A stretch of DNA of 43,592 bases from an uncultured Erysipelotrichaceae bacterium (GCA_944326795.1 CALVFJ010000013.1:1-43592), one strand, 5' to 3'. Counted from the first letter of the stretch, positions 16,705 through 24,562 are shown. The notes: generated by a model not told the origin, from the sequence alone. A program made the numbers and translations.

Positions 16705-17916
16705 ATGGAAAAGAAAATATTAAAGGCGTTGCTGGCGGCAGGCATCATGGTCAGCATGAGCGCCTGTGCTTCAAAAGAAAATACGAGCACAGAAACCACA
16801 ACAACAGCTGAACCTAGTTCTACCGCAACTACTTCAGCAGAAACACCTTTTAGTGCTGAATACGAAATGCAGGGCACTACTTCAGCAGGATTACCAAAAA
16901 ATGATACTTTCATTTTTGAAGGTACAGTTGATGAAAACGGCATCATCAAGACCTTGAATTTTGATATCATTCGTAACAAAGGAACAGAGGATGAGTATTC
17001 AAAAAAAGATATCATGGGCTATATGATGAATGTATCAGATGCTGATGTTCAAACAACCGATAATGGCTTTACCTTAGCTTCTTTGACTGCTAACGGCTTT
17101 GCGATCTTTCCTGGTAAAGATGCTGGAGAGCAGTTCATGGTATCAGCTAGTTTAGAAAATTTAACAGCAGAATCTACTTTTAAAGAATTAGAAGTCATTA
17201 ATTTAGGTACGCAAGAAAAGATGGATCTAGATTCAGCTATCGTTGCATATTCTTACTTAGCTAAAGAGGCTGGAGTGGAAGAATTGACAGGTGATACGTT
17301 GCTAAGCGATATCTTGGCAGTATTTGGTCTTTATAAAGATGGCAATTTTGTCGCAGGACAAAATCGTGTTTCTTTCGCAGGATATAATGGCGGAAGAAGT
17401 TATGGCGAACAAATTGATGCGATAGTTGATTATATCTTGGCTAATGATATGACATTGGATGATGTGTATGAAATGTTCAGGACCGTTAATCAGCAAAGCA
17501 CGCCTATTGAAGAGCGCGATATGATCACCGGTGCAACCATTGCCTTTGTTGGTGATTTCCAAAGAATGGTTTACCTAGCGATCCATGGCGAATTATTTGA
17601 AGGGGCAACAAATTCAACGACAGCTGATGGACAAACCAAGGTGGAAGTCGTTACCCAGGGCTTTGGTGGTGAGATCGAAACGCATGTTACCTTTGATGAT
17701 GAGAGTGGTAAGATCGTAGATATCACGATTCGTGATGCTAATGAATCGGCTGATTATGGCGCAAAATTATGTGCTGAGAAGAGTGATTTCTTAAAATCAT
17801 TGATCGCTGCCCAAGAAAATGTTGGGGAGGTTGATGTGGTTAGCGGTGCTACCGTTACCTCAAACGCCTTGATCAAAGCTGTTCAATTAGCTTGGGAAAA
17901 CTATAACGCAAAATAG
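16705..17916 (+). CDS. Lipoprotein with two FMN-binding (flavinylation) motifs
   Basis: A 403-residue surface lipoprotein: basic start, hydrophobic core, MSAC with lipidated Cys21, then a Thr/Ser-rich linker (about 25-50). Two repeats each end in a flavinylation-like motif: DMITGAT (272-278) followed by a VGDFQRMVYLA helix, and DVVSGAT (377-383) followed by SNALIKAVQLA. In FMN-bind domains an ApbE transferase attaches FMN to the Thr of such a motif. Two sites on one lipoprotein recall PplA of flavin-based extracellular electron transfer; the first site here has Thr in place of Ser. No apbE lies in the window. Start 16705 follows GGGAGGAAG; an ATG five codons earlier lies inside that site. Confidence 0.8.
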   Translation: MEKKILKALLAAGIMVSMSACASKENTSTETTTTAEPSSTATTSAETPFSAEYEMQGTTSAGLPKNDTFIFEGTVDENGIIKTLNFDIIRNKGTEDEYSKKDIMGYMMNVSDADVQTTDNGFTLASLTANGFAIFPGKDAGEQFMVSASLENLTAESTFKELEVINLGTQEKMDLDSAIVAYSYLAKEAGVEELTGDTLLSDILAVFGLYKDGNFVAGQNRVSFAGYNGGRSYGEQIDAIVDYILANDMTLDDVYEMFRTVNQQSTPIEERDMITGATIAFVGDFQRMVYLAIHGELFEGATNSTTADGQTKVEVVTQGFGGEIETHVTFDDESGKIVDITIRDANESADYGAKLCAEKSDFLKSLIAAQENVGEVDVVSGATVTSNALIKAVQLAWENYNAK

Positions 17917-17921
17917 ACTTT

Positions 17922-17953
17922 AAGCTTGATCGTAGTTTCGATCAAGCTTTTTT
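17922..17953 (+). terminator. Intrinsic terminator after the FMN lipoprotein
   Basis: AAGCTTGATCG (17922-17932) pairs perfectly with CGATCAAGCTT (17939-17949), followed by a T-run. Confidence 0.85.
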
Positions 17954-18023
17954 AGTGGCTTGTTTGGTTTTGCTACATTTTTTAAGGCTAAAAGTGTATA
18001 ATCTTAATAGGAGATTTGTAACA

Positions 18024-18722
18024 ATGGCAGTTTATGTTATGAGCGACATCCATGGCTTAAAAACACGGTTTGATGCGATGTTGGAAAAAATCAATTTACA
18101 AGATGATGATAAGGTTTATTTTTTAGGTGATGTCATCGACCGCGGAGATGATGGAATACAGATCATGGAGCAGATCATGCAAGATGAGCGCTTTGTATTG
18201 CTGATGGGAAATCATGAGATGTTGATGCTTAATTGTCTGCAAAATCCTACTTCTTCACATTTCATGGCCTGGTTTTGCAATGGCGGACATATAACACATT
18301 TTAATTTTTTACGTCTTAGCAAAGATAAACAGGAAGAAATTAAACATTATCTAGAAAATCTGCCGTTGGCATTATGTGATCTTGTGGTCAATGGCCGATA
18401 TTTTTATTTGACGCATGCATATGCGGATGAACGTTTTTTACATGGCTATGTTTATCTAAAGGATATTGATGATCCTTATCGTTTCATCTGGGAACGAAAT
18501 ATCAATGATCTGCCTAGGCTTAAGGACCGTACGATCATTGCTGGACATACCATTACCGCATTGATTACCGAACAATTTCATGATTATTTAGAAATTTATC
18601 ATGATGGTCATGATATAAATGATGCCAAATATATCAACATCGATTGTGGCTGTGCAAGCAAGAGCCGATATGCACGTTTTGCTTGTATTCGGCTAGATGA
18701 TATGCAGATATTTTATGTATAA
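18024..18722 (+). CDS. Metallophosphoesterase (PrpA/PP1-like fold)
   Basis: A 232-residue cytoplasmic metallophosphoesterase. The full metal-site set is present: SDIHG (Asp8, His10), GDVIDRGDDG (about 38-47), GNHEM (about 67-71), a mid-protein His in LTHAYADE and AGHT near the C-terminus. This matches the bacterial serine/threonine-phosphatase and Ap4A-hydrolase branch; the substrate may be a phosphoprotein or dinucleotide. The start at 18024 is preferred because GGAG lies 12 bases upstream and the protein begins directly with the first beta strand; an upstream in-frame ATG at 17955 would fall inside the preceding terminator. A TATAAT lies at 17997-18002. First gene of a four-gene run ending at 22431. 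Confidence 0.85.
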   Translation: MAVYVMSDIHGLKTRFDAMLEKINLQDDDKVYFLGDVIDRGDDGIQIMEQIMQDERFVLLMGNHEMLMLNCLQNPTSSHFMAWFCNGGHITHFNFLRLSKDKQEEIKHYLENLPLALCDLVVNGRYFYLTHAYADERFLHGYVYLKDIDDPYRFIWERNINDLPRLKDRTIIAGHTITALITEQFHDYLEIYHDGHDINDAKYINIDCGCASKSRYARFACIRLDDMQIFYV

Positions 18723-18734
18723 GAGGTGCTTTAA

Positions 18735-20429
18735 ATGATCTATACGCTTACGTTTAATCCTTCGATCGATTATTATGTTACATTGCCGGAAATAAAGGTA
18801 CATGGCTTAAACCGTGCTATTAATGAAGAAATGATGGCGGCTGGCAAAGGCATCAATGTTGCTAAAGTTTTACATGCTTTAAATGTACCAGTTTGCTCTT
18901 GGGGCTTTATTGCGGGTTTTAGCGGCAGGATGATCACTGATGAGCTAGATCGTTTAGGTATTGATAATGATATGATCGAGGCATCAAGTGGAAACACGCG
19001 CATCAATGTAAAGATCCATGATGATGGAGAAACGGAGATCAATGGCTGTGGTCCATGCATAGATGAAAAGTTATTAGCAACGTTAATGGATAAGCTTGCT
19101 ATGCTAAATAATGAAGATGTTGTGATCATCAGCGGCAGCTTAGGAAATGGTATGAAAGGTGAGCAATTGGTCGCAATTTGCCAACGTCTGCAGGAAAAAG
19201 GTTGTATGTTTATTTTAGATACGACGGGAGATGGATTCAAAGATTCTTTAAGATATCATCCTTTTTTGATAAAACCTAATAAAGATGAACTTGAAGCTTT
19301 TTTTCAATGTACGATCGATGATGAAGAAATTGAAGGGTATGCAAGACGCTTACAGAGCTTTGGCGCGCAAAATATCTTGGTTTCTTTGGGTGCCAAAGGT
19401 GCTTATTTGCTTGATCATGCAGGTAAAAGCTATTATTGCAAGGCTTTAGAAGGCCAGGTGATATCAACTGTCGGAGCAGGTGACAGCATGGTTGCTGGTT
19501 TTTTAGCTAGTTATCTGCGAACAAAGGATCATTATGCAGCATTGTGTTGGGGAATAGCTTGTGGCTGTGCTACTAGCTTTGCACCATATCTTGCTGATAA
19601 AAAGCAGATCGATAATGCTTATGCTTTGTTATATAAGCTTTATCATCATCATAAAAGATATTTTTTCTTTGATATCGATGGAACGCTTACCGACAATACA
19701 ACAAAGCAAGTTGTGCCATCAGCCTTAAAAGCTTTAAAAAAATTGCAAGACGCTGGTCATTTTGTAGCGATTGCAACAGGACGCGCCCATTATAAGGCGC
19801 GGATGATGATGGAAACGGTTGGTTTGCATGATATGATTTGTTCAGGTGGGATGTGTTTGGTAAAAGATGATCAGATCATCCAAAATTTACCTTTAGATCA
19901 TGAGAAAGCCATGGCAATAATTGAACGCGCAGAAAGCTTAGGCTATGGTATCTTGTTGATCGTTGATGATTCGATCGATGTTTATGCCAAGAATGATCTT
20001 TTTGTTCGTCAGGTTGGACCTCGGCAGGAGCAAACTAATTATATTTTTGATGAAAATATGGATTATCATCAATTTAAGAATATCTATAAGATCTATGTCG
20101 CAATTGATGAAACGAAAGAGGAAAGCTTAATTGCGCAAACTTCATTAGGCCATTTGCGTTTTGTAAAAGAATATCTAATGTTTCAGCATGATGCCAAGGA
20201 TGAGGGCATCATCATGATGATGAAGGCATTACAAGCAGATCATCATGATGTCGTTGTTTTTGGCGATGACTATAATGATCTGGTAATGTTTAAAGATGAA
20301 TGGACAAGTATTGCCATGGGCAATGCTTGTGAAGCGTTGAAAGCCAAAGCAACTTTTGTTACTGCTAAAAATATTGAAGATGGTATATATCGAGCTTGTG
20401 AAAAATTTGGTTGGTTTGAATCAGTATAA
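18735..20429 (+). CDS. Fusion of a 1-phosphofructokinase-type PfkB kinase and a HAD phosphatase
   Basis: A 564-residue bifunctional protein. Residues 1 to about 300 are a FruK/LacC-type PfkB sugar kinase: LTFNPSIDYYV at the start, AAGKGINVAKVL (about 36-47), IISGSLGNG, and the catalytic GAGDS with Asp250. After a short His-rich linker, a complete HAD phosphatase begins: FFDIDGTLTD (Asp313, Asp315), ATGRAHYK and VFGDDYNDLVMF. A kinase making a sugar bisphosphate thus sits on the same chain as a phosphatase. It lies 12 bases after the metallophosphoesterase and 17 before the amidotransferase-like gene. GAGGTG supports the start. The exact sugar phosphate is not determinable. Confidence 0.85.
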   Translation: MIYTLTFNPSIDYYVTLPEIKVHGLNRAINEEMMAAGKGINVAKVLHALNVPVCSWGFIAGFSGRMITDELDRLGIDNDMIEASSGNTRINVKIHDDGETEINGCGPCIDEKLLATLMDKLAMLNNEDVVIISGSLGNGMKGEQLVAICQRLQEKGCMFILDTTGDGFKDSLRYHPFLIKPNKDELEAFFQCTIDDEEIEGYARRLQSFGAQNILVSLGAKGAYLLDHAGKSYYCKALEGQVISTVGAGDSMVAGFLASYLRTKDHYAALCWGIACGCATSFAPYLADKKQIDNAYALLYKLYHHHKRYFFFDIDGTLTDNTTKQVVPSALKALKKLQDAGHFVAIATGRAHYKARMMMETVGLHDMICSGGMCLVKDDQIIQNLPLDHEKAMAIIERAESLGYGILLIVDDSIDVYAKNDLFVRQVGPRQEQTNYIFDENMDYHQFKNIYKIYVAIDETKEESLIAQTSLGHLRFVKEYLMFQHDAKDEGIIMMMKALQADHHDVVVFGDDYNDLVMFKDEWTSIAMGNACEALKAKATFVTAKNIEDGIYRACEKFGWFESV

Positions 20430-20446
20430 ACAAGGGGGCAATAAGG

Positions 20447-21139
20447 ATGAAACTGGTTGGGGTATCTTGTAATCTAGGCGTTTCGCTAAAGCAAAGCGTA
20501 CACAAAGTAAATGATAATTATATTAAGGCACTTGAAAAAGCTGGGTGTGCCGTTGTTGTGATCCCGCAGGTAGATGATAAGATCATCCATGGGATCGTAG
20601 ATCATTTGGATGGTATCGTCTTAACAGGAGGCGATGATGTCGATCCTGCCCTTTATCAGGAAGAAAAAAGCAATTATGTTAAAAAAACAGATGTTAATCG
20701 CGATCGATACGAGATGACGATCTTAAAATATGCGGTTAAACGTAAGCTTCCGGTATTGGGGATCTGTCGGGGATGTCAGCTGATCAATGTATACTTTGGG
20801 GGAAGTTTATATCAAGATAACCGCTTGTGTCCATCCAATACCCTAAAGCATCGTACGCCATCTAATAAGCCGGCAACGATGCATAATATCGTTGTTCGCA
20901 ATGATTCATTCTTAGATGATATCCTTGGAGAAGTTGCGGTCGTAAATAGCTACCATCACCAATCTGTTCATAAATTAGGAAAAGATCTAATGAAGATCGC
21001 TTTAAGCAATGATGGTATCGTAGAAGGCATCCAGCATAAGGTGTTGCCGATCGTTGGGTTGCAGTTTCACCCGGAAAAAAATTGTGAAGAAGACCATAAG
21101 ATGCAAATGATCTTTGATAAATGGGTCAAGGAGTTATAA
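20447..21139 (+). CDS. Class I glutamine-amidotransferase-like hydrolase (PuuD / peptidase C26 type)
   Basis: A 230-residue alpha/beta hydrolase of the gamma-glutamyl-gamma-aminobutyrate hydrolase family. The nucleophile Cys107 lies in LGICRGCQLINVYFGG, the catalytic His and Glu in QFHPEKN near the C-terminus, and LTGGDDVDPALY (59-70) is the oxyanion/substrate element. These enzymes cleave gamma-glutamyl amides. It is embedded in a run with the PfkB-HAD fusion upstream and an amidohydrolase starting three bases downstream, so a gamma-glutamyl or related amide substrate shared with the amidohydrolase is plausible but unproven. GGGGGC and AAGG elements precede the ATG. Confidence 0.85.
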   Translation: MKLVGVSCNLGVSLKQSVHKVNDNYIKALEKAGCAVVVIPQVDDKIIHGIVDHLDGIVLTGGDDVDPALYQEEKSNYVKKTDVNRDRYEMTILKYAVKRKLPVLGICRGCQLINVYFGGSLYQDNRLCPSNTLKHRTPSNKPATMHNIVVRNDSFLDDILGEVAVVNSYHHQSVHKLGKDLMKIALSNDGIVEGIQHKVLPIVGLQFHPEKNCEEDHKMQMIFDKWVKEL

Positions 21140-21141
21140 GG

Positions 21142-22431
21142 ATGAAATATGTAATAAAAAATGTAAATTTATATCAAGGCAAGATCGATTCACATATCAT
21201 TGAACATAGCAATGTATATTTTGAAAATGATATCATCGTAAGGATCGATACTGGTGAAACGATAGAAGATGGTTATGAGGTCATCGATGGCACTGATAAA
21301 TATCTTTTACCAGGATTGATAAATCTTCATGCCCATCTATTTGGCAGTGGCAAGCCAAGTAAGATCCTCGGCTCTCAAAGTAAGTTGCAGCAATTTGTGA
21401 TCAAGGCAGCAGCAACTAATAACGGAGTTAAGATCTTAGATAAGCTAATGCAAAAAAATATGCGTGATGCTTTGTATAGCGGAGTTACCACTGTTCGAGG
21501 CGTTGGCGATTTTTTTTATCGGGATGTAATATTACGCGATAAGATAAAAAAAGGTGAAGCTTATGGACCAGATCTGATCGTTAGTGGTCCTGCCATTACT
21601 GTTCCTGGCGGACATGGGGACCAAACCTTTGCTATGAGCGCATCCGCTAAAGATGAATTAGAGCACTGTGTTGAGCTAAATCATCAGCACGATGTCGATC
21701 TGATCAAGATCTGTATCACTGGCGGAGTGATGGATGCAAAAGTTAAAGGTGAGCCAGGAGAAGTTAAGATGAGCCTAGAACAAGCTAGGTGGATCTGCGA
21801 TGCAGCCCATGCCAAAGGGTATATGGTGGCTAGCCACAGTGAAAGTGAGAAAGGGGTGGAAATAGCTGTTGATGCTAAAGTTGATACCATCGAGCATGGA
21901 GCAATGTTTTCTGATGAGATTGCCCGCAAATGCAAACAGCAAAATACCGCTTTTATTTGCACATTATCGCCGGCATTGCCATTAGCGAAGTTCTCGCCTA
22001 AACAAACGAAGCTAAGTGATCTTTGTGCTTATAATGCCAAGATCGTAGTTGAAAATATGATAGATGGCATACGTAAGGCGCTAAGCTGCTATATCCCAGT
22101 GGGGTTGGGAACCGATGCTAGCTGTCCATATGTCATGCAGTATAATATGTGGCGTGAAGTATGTTATTTTGCAAAATATCTCAATGTCTCCAATTCTTTT
22201 GCATTGTATACTGCAACCTTGCAAAATGCCATCATCTTGAAGATGGAAGATAAGATTGGCAGCATCGAGGTAGGTAAACATGCTGATATGTTCATGATCG
22301 CAAATGATCCTTTAAAAGATCTAAGAGCACTTTCCAAGGTGGAAATGGTTATTGCTAAAGGTCGAATTTACCGAGATTGTCATATTAAAAAAGATATAAA
22401 ACTTGAAAAAGAGCTAGATACCTTGATATAA
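21142..22431 (+). CDS. Metal-dependent amidohydrolase
   Basis: A 429-residue amidohydrolase-superfamily protein of the imidazolonepropionase/prolidase-like branch. Metal ligands are visible as His63 and His65 in LPGLINLHAHLF, a Lys in DLIKICITGG that could be carbamylated, His in VASHSESE and in IEHGAMF, and the Asp of GLGTDASCP. The C-terminal beta-sandwich element (GSIEVGKHADMFMI) is complete. It hydrolyses an amide or peptide bond in an unknown substrate; neighbours suggest work in sequence with the PuuD-like hydrolase. The start at 21142 is preferred over 21121 because AAGGAG lies just before it and the longer form would overlap the upstream stop. Confidence 0.85.
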   Translation: MKYVIKNVNLYQGKIDSHIIEHSNVYFENDIIVRIDTGETIEDGYEVIDGTDKYLLPGLINLHAHLFGSGKPSKILGSQSKLQQFVIKAAATNNGVKILDKLMQKNMRDALYSGVTTVRGVGDFFYRDVILRDKIKKGEAYGPDLIVSGPAITVPGGHGDQTFAMSASAKDELEHCVELNHQHDVDLIKICITGGVMDAKVKGEPGEVKMSLEQARWICDAAHAKGYMVASHSESEKGVEIAVDAKVDTIEHGAMFSDEIARKCKQQNTAFICTLSPALPLAKFSPKQTKLSDLCAYNAKIVVENMIDGIRKALSCYIPVGLGTDASCPYVMQYNMWREVCYFAKYLNVSNSFALYTATLQNAIILKMEDKIGSIEVGKHADMFMIANDPLKDLRALSKVEMVIAKGRIYRDCHIKKDIKLEKELDTLI

Positions 22432-22434
22432 AAA

Positions 22435-22457
22435 AGAGCATGTTTTGCACATGCTCT
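22435..22457. terminator. Hairpin downstream of the amidohydrolase
   Basis: AGAGCATGT (22435-22443) pairs perfectly with ACATGCTCT (22449-22457). The + side lacks a clear T-run, while the minus side is flanked by T residues, so it may serve better for minus-strand transcripts from the 22.9-kb region. Confidence 0.5.
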
Positions 22458-22568
22458 CACATATAATATTATAGCATATAAAAATATTTAAAAATAGGCT
22501 TGTTGTTAATTTATTATATAGTAATATATAAGTACAAAGAAGAGATAACTTCAATGGAGGATAATCAT

Positions 22569-22805
22569 ATGAAAGAGGTACTGCTAGAATTTTAAGATGA
22601 CACTTCTATTTAGTTGGTAGAGACTAATAGGAGTGGATATAAAGAAAATTTGCTGATAGTTCACAACATCAAAGAATGGCTGATGATAAGCGATTCTTAG
22701 CAGTAAATTTACATAGATAAAGCGAATCTTCTTTATATGATTATTAGTGATAGAAAGTGAAAAGTCTACATGAGGATAGACCAATGGACAAGGATAATTA
22801 AATAG
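22569..22805 (+). pseudogene. Possible relic gene with intact ribosome site and many in-frame stops
   Basis: GGAGG at 22556-22560 precedes an ATG at 22569, but the frame stops after eight codons (MKEVLLEF). Beyond the stop the same frame has protein-like stretches (LVETNRSGYKENLLIVHNIKEW, split by no stop, and IYIDKANLLYMIISDRK) interrupted by six stops of all three types. I read this as a decayed gene or a very short peptide gene. Support is weak and no family is recognised. Confidence 0.2.
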
Positions 22806-22821
22806 TCATATATTAAGCTAG

Positions 22822-22872
22822 TTAAGATACATTAATATCATGATACGAAAAATTTTTAACAAATTTTTTCAT
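22822..22872 (-). CDS. Candidate 16-residue peptide gene behind a near-perfect Shine-Dalgarno sequence
   Basis: On the minus strand an AAAGGAGGTGAT sequence (22882-22893), complementary to 12 bases of the 16S rRNA 3' end, lies nine bases before an ATG that opens MKKFVKNFSYHDINVS. The peptide is basic at its start and has no membrane segment. It lies downstream of the MATE terminator and is followed by no related gene. It could be a signalling or leader peptide, or chance. No homologue is known to me. Confidence 0.3.
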   Translation of the reverse strand: MKKFVKNFSYHDINVS

Positions 22873-22922
22873 AATAAGATATCACCTCCTTTTAAAATAA
22901 CTGTGATATAAAGAAAGCTTAT

Positions 22923-22960
22923 AAAAAGCGAACCAGATGATTAGCGTGGTTCGCTTTTAT
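22923..22960. terminator. Bidirectional terminator at the 3' end of the MATE gene
   Basis: AAAAGCGAACCA (22924-22935) pairs perfectly with TGGTTCGCTTTT (22947-22958). The stop codon of the MATE gene lies in the loop, so the stem includes its last codons. Confidence 0.85.
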
Positions 22961-24230
22961 TTTGCCATAAAATTAATGAAACTACGGCAATGATGGCAAG
23001 GCATAACTGTGCAACAAAGATGCTTGCCCAAACTCCATTTAATTGCCATTGCAGCGGAAGCAAATAGGAAAATATCAGAACTAGTAATGGCTCAAGGAAG
23101 ATCAAAAGATAGGCGTATCTATTTTGTTTGGCGGCATAAAAGTAAGCAGTGATGGTTTTGATTAGCCCAATAAATACGCATGTATAGGCAAAAAGTGGAA
23201 AGATGGTGATAAAATCTTTGCCAACATCGTAGCTTGTACCAAAAAGCCATGGAAATAACGATTGCTTAGCAATTAATAATAACGTTAACATGCTGCCAAA
23301 CAAAATGGTGAAAACTAGACCGATATTTAGATATTTTTTGGCTTCATTTATTTTGTTTAGCCCAATGGCTCGGCTGATCAACGGTTGTAAACCTTCGCCT
23401 ATACCTTGCATAAGCAGTTGGGCAATATAGTAAACATAACTTATCAAGGCATAGATCGCTATAGCGTGATCATGACCATATAAAGCCAGCTGACGATTCA
23501 TGATCACTAGGATGATATTTGCACAAATGCTGATGCCAAAAGGTGAAATACCGATCTTGGCTATTTGTTTTATCAAAGATAGATCAGGGGAAATAATGAT
23601 GAAGTGCAAGAATAACCCGCGTTTTTGCAGATAAATGATCAAGATCAAAGCTGTTAGGGCTTGTGAGGTGATGGTTGCTAGAGCAGCGCCGCCAAGACCT
23701 AGATTCAAAGGAAAGATTGCGATATAGTCTAGGATGACATTAGCGATGCAGCCGGTACACATGGCAAACATTGCCATCATTTGGCCTTCGAAATTTCTTA
23801 CGATCGGACTGAGCGCTGTACCAAGCATATTAAAAAAGATTCCAAAGATAAGGGTCTGGATATAAGTCGTTGCGTATGGCATGATCGTAGGACTAGCTTT
23901 GAAAAAAATGAGGATAGGTTTATGAAAAAGCTGAAAGCTGATCATCGAAATGAGGCTAGAAACGATGATCATCAGCAAACAGTTGCCTAGGATCTTGCGC
24001 TGAAGCTTCTCATCATCTTTGTGTAAAGATAATAAAACTCCACCAGCCATACCGATGCCTGCGCCTAATGCAAAGATTATGGCAGGAAGTGGATAGGCAA
24101 TGTTAATTGCAGATAATCCAGCATCTCCTAATTTTTGACCGATGAACAATCCGTCAATTATGGCATAAATACCGCTGAAAGCCAACGCAAACATCGTTGG
24201 AAATACATGTTTACAAAAATTTTTGATCAT
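22941..24230 (-). CDS. MATE family efflux transporter
   Basis: A 429-residue polytopic protein with twelve predicted helices in two halves, typical of Na+/H+-coupled MATE multidrug exporters. The N-terminus (FPTMFALAFSGIYAIIDGLFIGQKLG) aligns with the first helix and the conserved IDxxFIGxxLG element; GLSAINIAYPLPAII follows. It probably exports cationic compounds. There is no Shine-Dalgarno sequence before the ATG; instead a TATACT at 24237-24242 ends six bases upstream, so the message may be leaderless. It is divergent from feoAB with a 101-base shared promoter region, and ends in a perfect hairpin. Confidence 0.9.
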   Translation of the reverse strand: MIKNFCKHVFPTMFALAFSGIYAIIDGLFIGQKLGDAGLSAINIAYPLPAIIFALGAGIGMAGGVLLSLHKDDEKLQRKILGNCLLMIIVSSLISMISFQLFHKPILIFFKASPTIMPYATTYIQTLIFGIFFNMLGTALSPIVRNFEGQMMAMFAMCTGCIANVILDYIAIFPLNLGLGGAALATITSQALTALILIIYLQKRGLFLHFIIISPDLSLIKQIAKIGISPFGISICANIILVIMNRQLALYGHDHAIAIYALISYVYYIAQLLMQGIGEGLQPLISRAIGLNKINEAKKYLNIGLVFTILFGSMLTLLLIAKQSLFPWLFGTSYDVGKDFITIFPLFAYTCVFIGLIKTITAYFYAAKQNRYAYLLIFLEPLLVLIFSYLLPLQWQLNGVWASIFVAQLCLAIIAVVSLILWQNKSEPR

Positions 24231-24236
24231 AGCTGT

Positions 24237-24242
24237 AGTATA
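24237..24242 (-). promoter_or_regulatory. -10 box of the MATE gene, placed for a leaderless start
   Basis: TATACT on the minus strand, six bases before the ATG, would put the transcription start on or next to the A of the start codon. No clear -35 hexamer was found. Confidence 0.4.
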
Positions 24243-24274
24243 TCATATCTAAAGTTTTTTTTCATGGTTAATAG

Positions 24275-24304
24275 TTGACACTAATTTAAAACAATGCTAG
24301 CATT
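24275..24304 (+). promoter_or_regulatory. feoAB promoter with overlapping palindrome
   Basis: TTGACA (24275-24280) and TAGCAT (24298-24303) are 17 bases apart. The -10 box lies within the perfect 12-base palindrome AATGCTAGCATT (24293-24304), a candidate operator for an iron-responsive repressor. Confidence 0.5.
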
Positions 24305-24331
24305 ACAATGATTTTAAAGAGGTAAGAATAA

Positions 24332-24562
24332 GTGACGTTAGATAAAGGAATTATTGGCCAATGTTATAAGGTTGAAGATATTCAGCTGGATGATAAATTA
24401 ACAAAACATTTGCAAGCTATAGGGATGACCAAAAATGTGAAGGTAACGGTCTTGAATAATAAGCACCATGGGACCATGATCATCAAAGTTAGACAGGTTA
24501 GATATGCTTTAGGAAAACATATAAGCAATAAGATCGAGGTGATACCATGTCAAGAAGCTTAA
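24332..24562 (+). CDS. feoA: FeoA, ferrous iron transport accessory protein
   Basis: A 76-residue SH3-like protein that works with FeoB in Fe(II) uptake, at the cytoplasmic face of the membrane. The pattern LTKHLQAIGMTKNVKVTVLN and the closing IRY/RYALGKHISNKIEV strands are the FeoA signature. The start is GTG at 24332, chosen because AGAGGT lies upstream and the next ATG would cut off the first strand. Its last 16 bases overlap the start of feoB, so translation is coupled. A 17-base-spaced promoter with a palindrome over the -10 box lies just upstream. Confidence 0.9.
   Translation: MTLDKGIIGQCYKVEDIQLDDKLTKHLQAIGMTKNVKVTVLNNKHHGTMIIKVRQVRYALGKHISNKIEVIPCQEA

Noticed and set aside
16467..17015. 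182-codon minus-strand frame under the LCP and FMN lipoprotein genes
   Set aside because: It covers two well-supported plus-strand genes, has low-complexity Val/Ser composition and no ribosome site; a mirror frame of Thr/Ser-rich coding.
18773..19240. 155-codon minus-strand frame under the PfkB-HAD gene
   Set aside because: The opposite strand encodes the intact kinase; the frame is Ser/Ile/Pro-rich antisense noise.
22569..22805. Stop-codon recoding or alternative code explaining the interrupted frame
   Set aside because: All three stop codons interrupt the frame, while TAA, TAG and TGA all end normal genes in the window.
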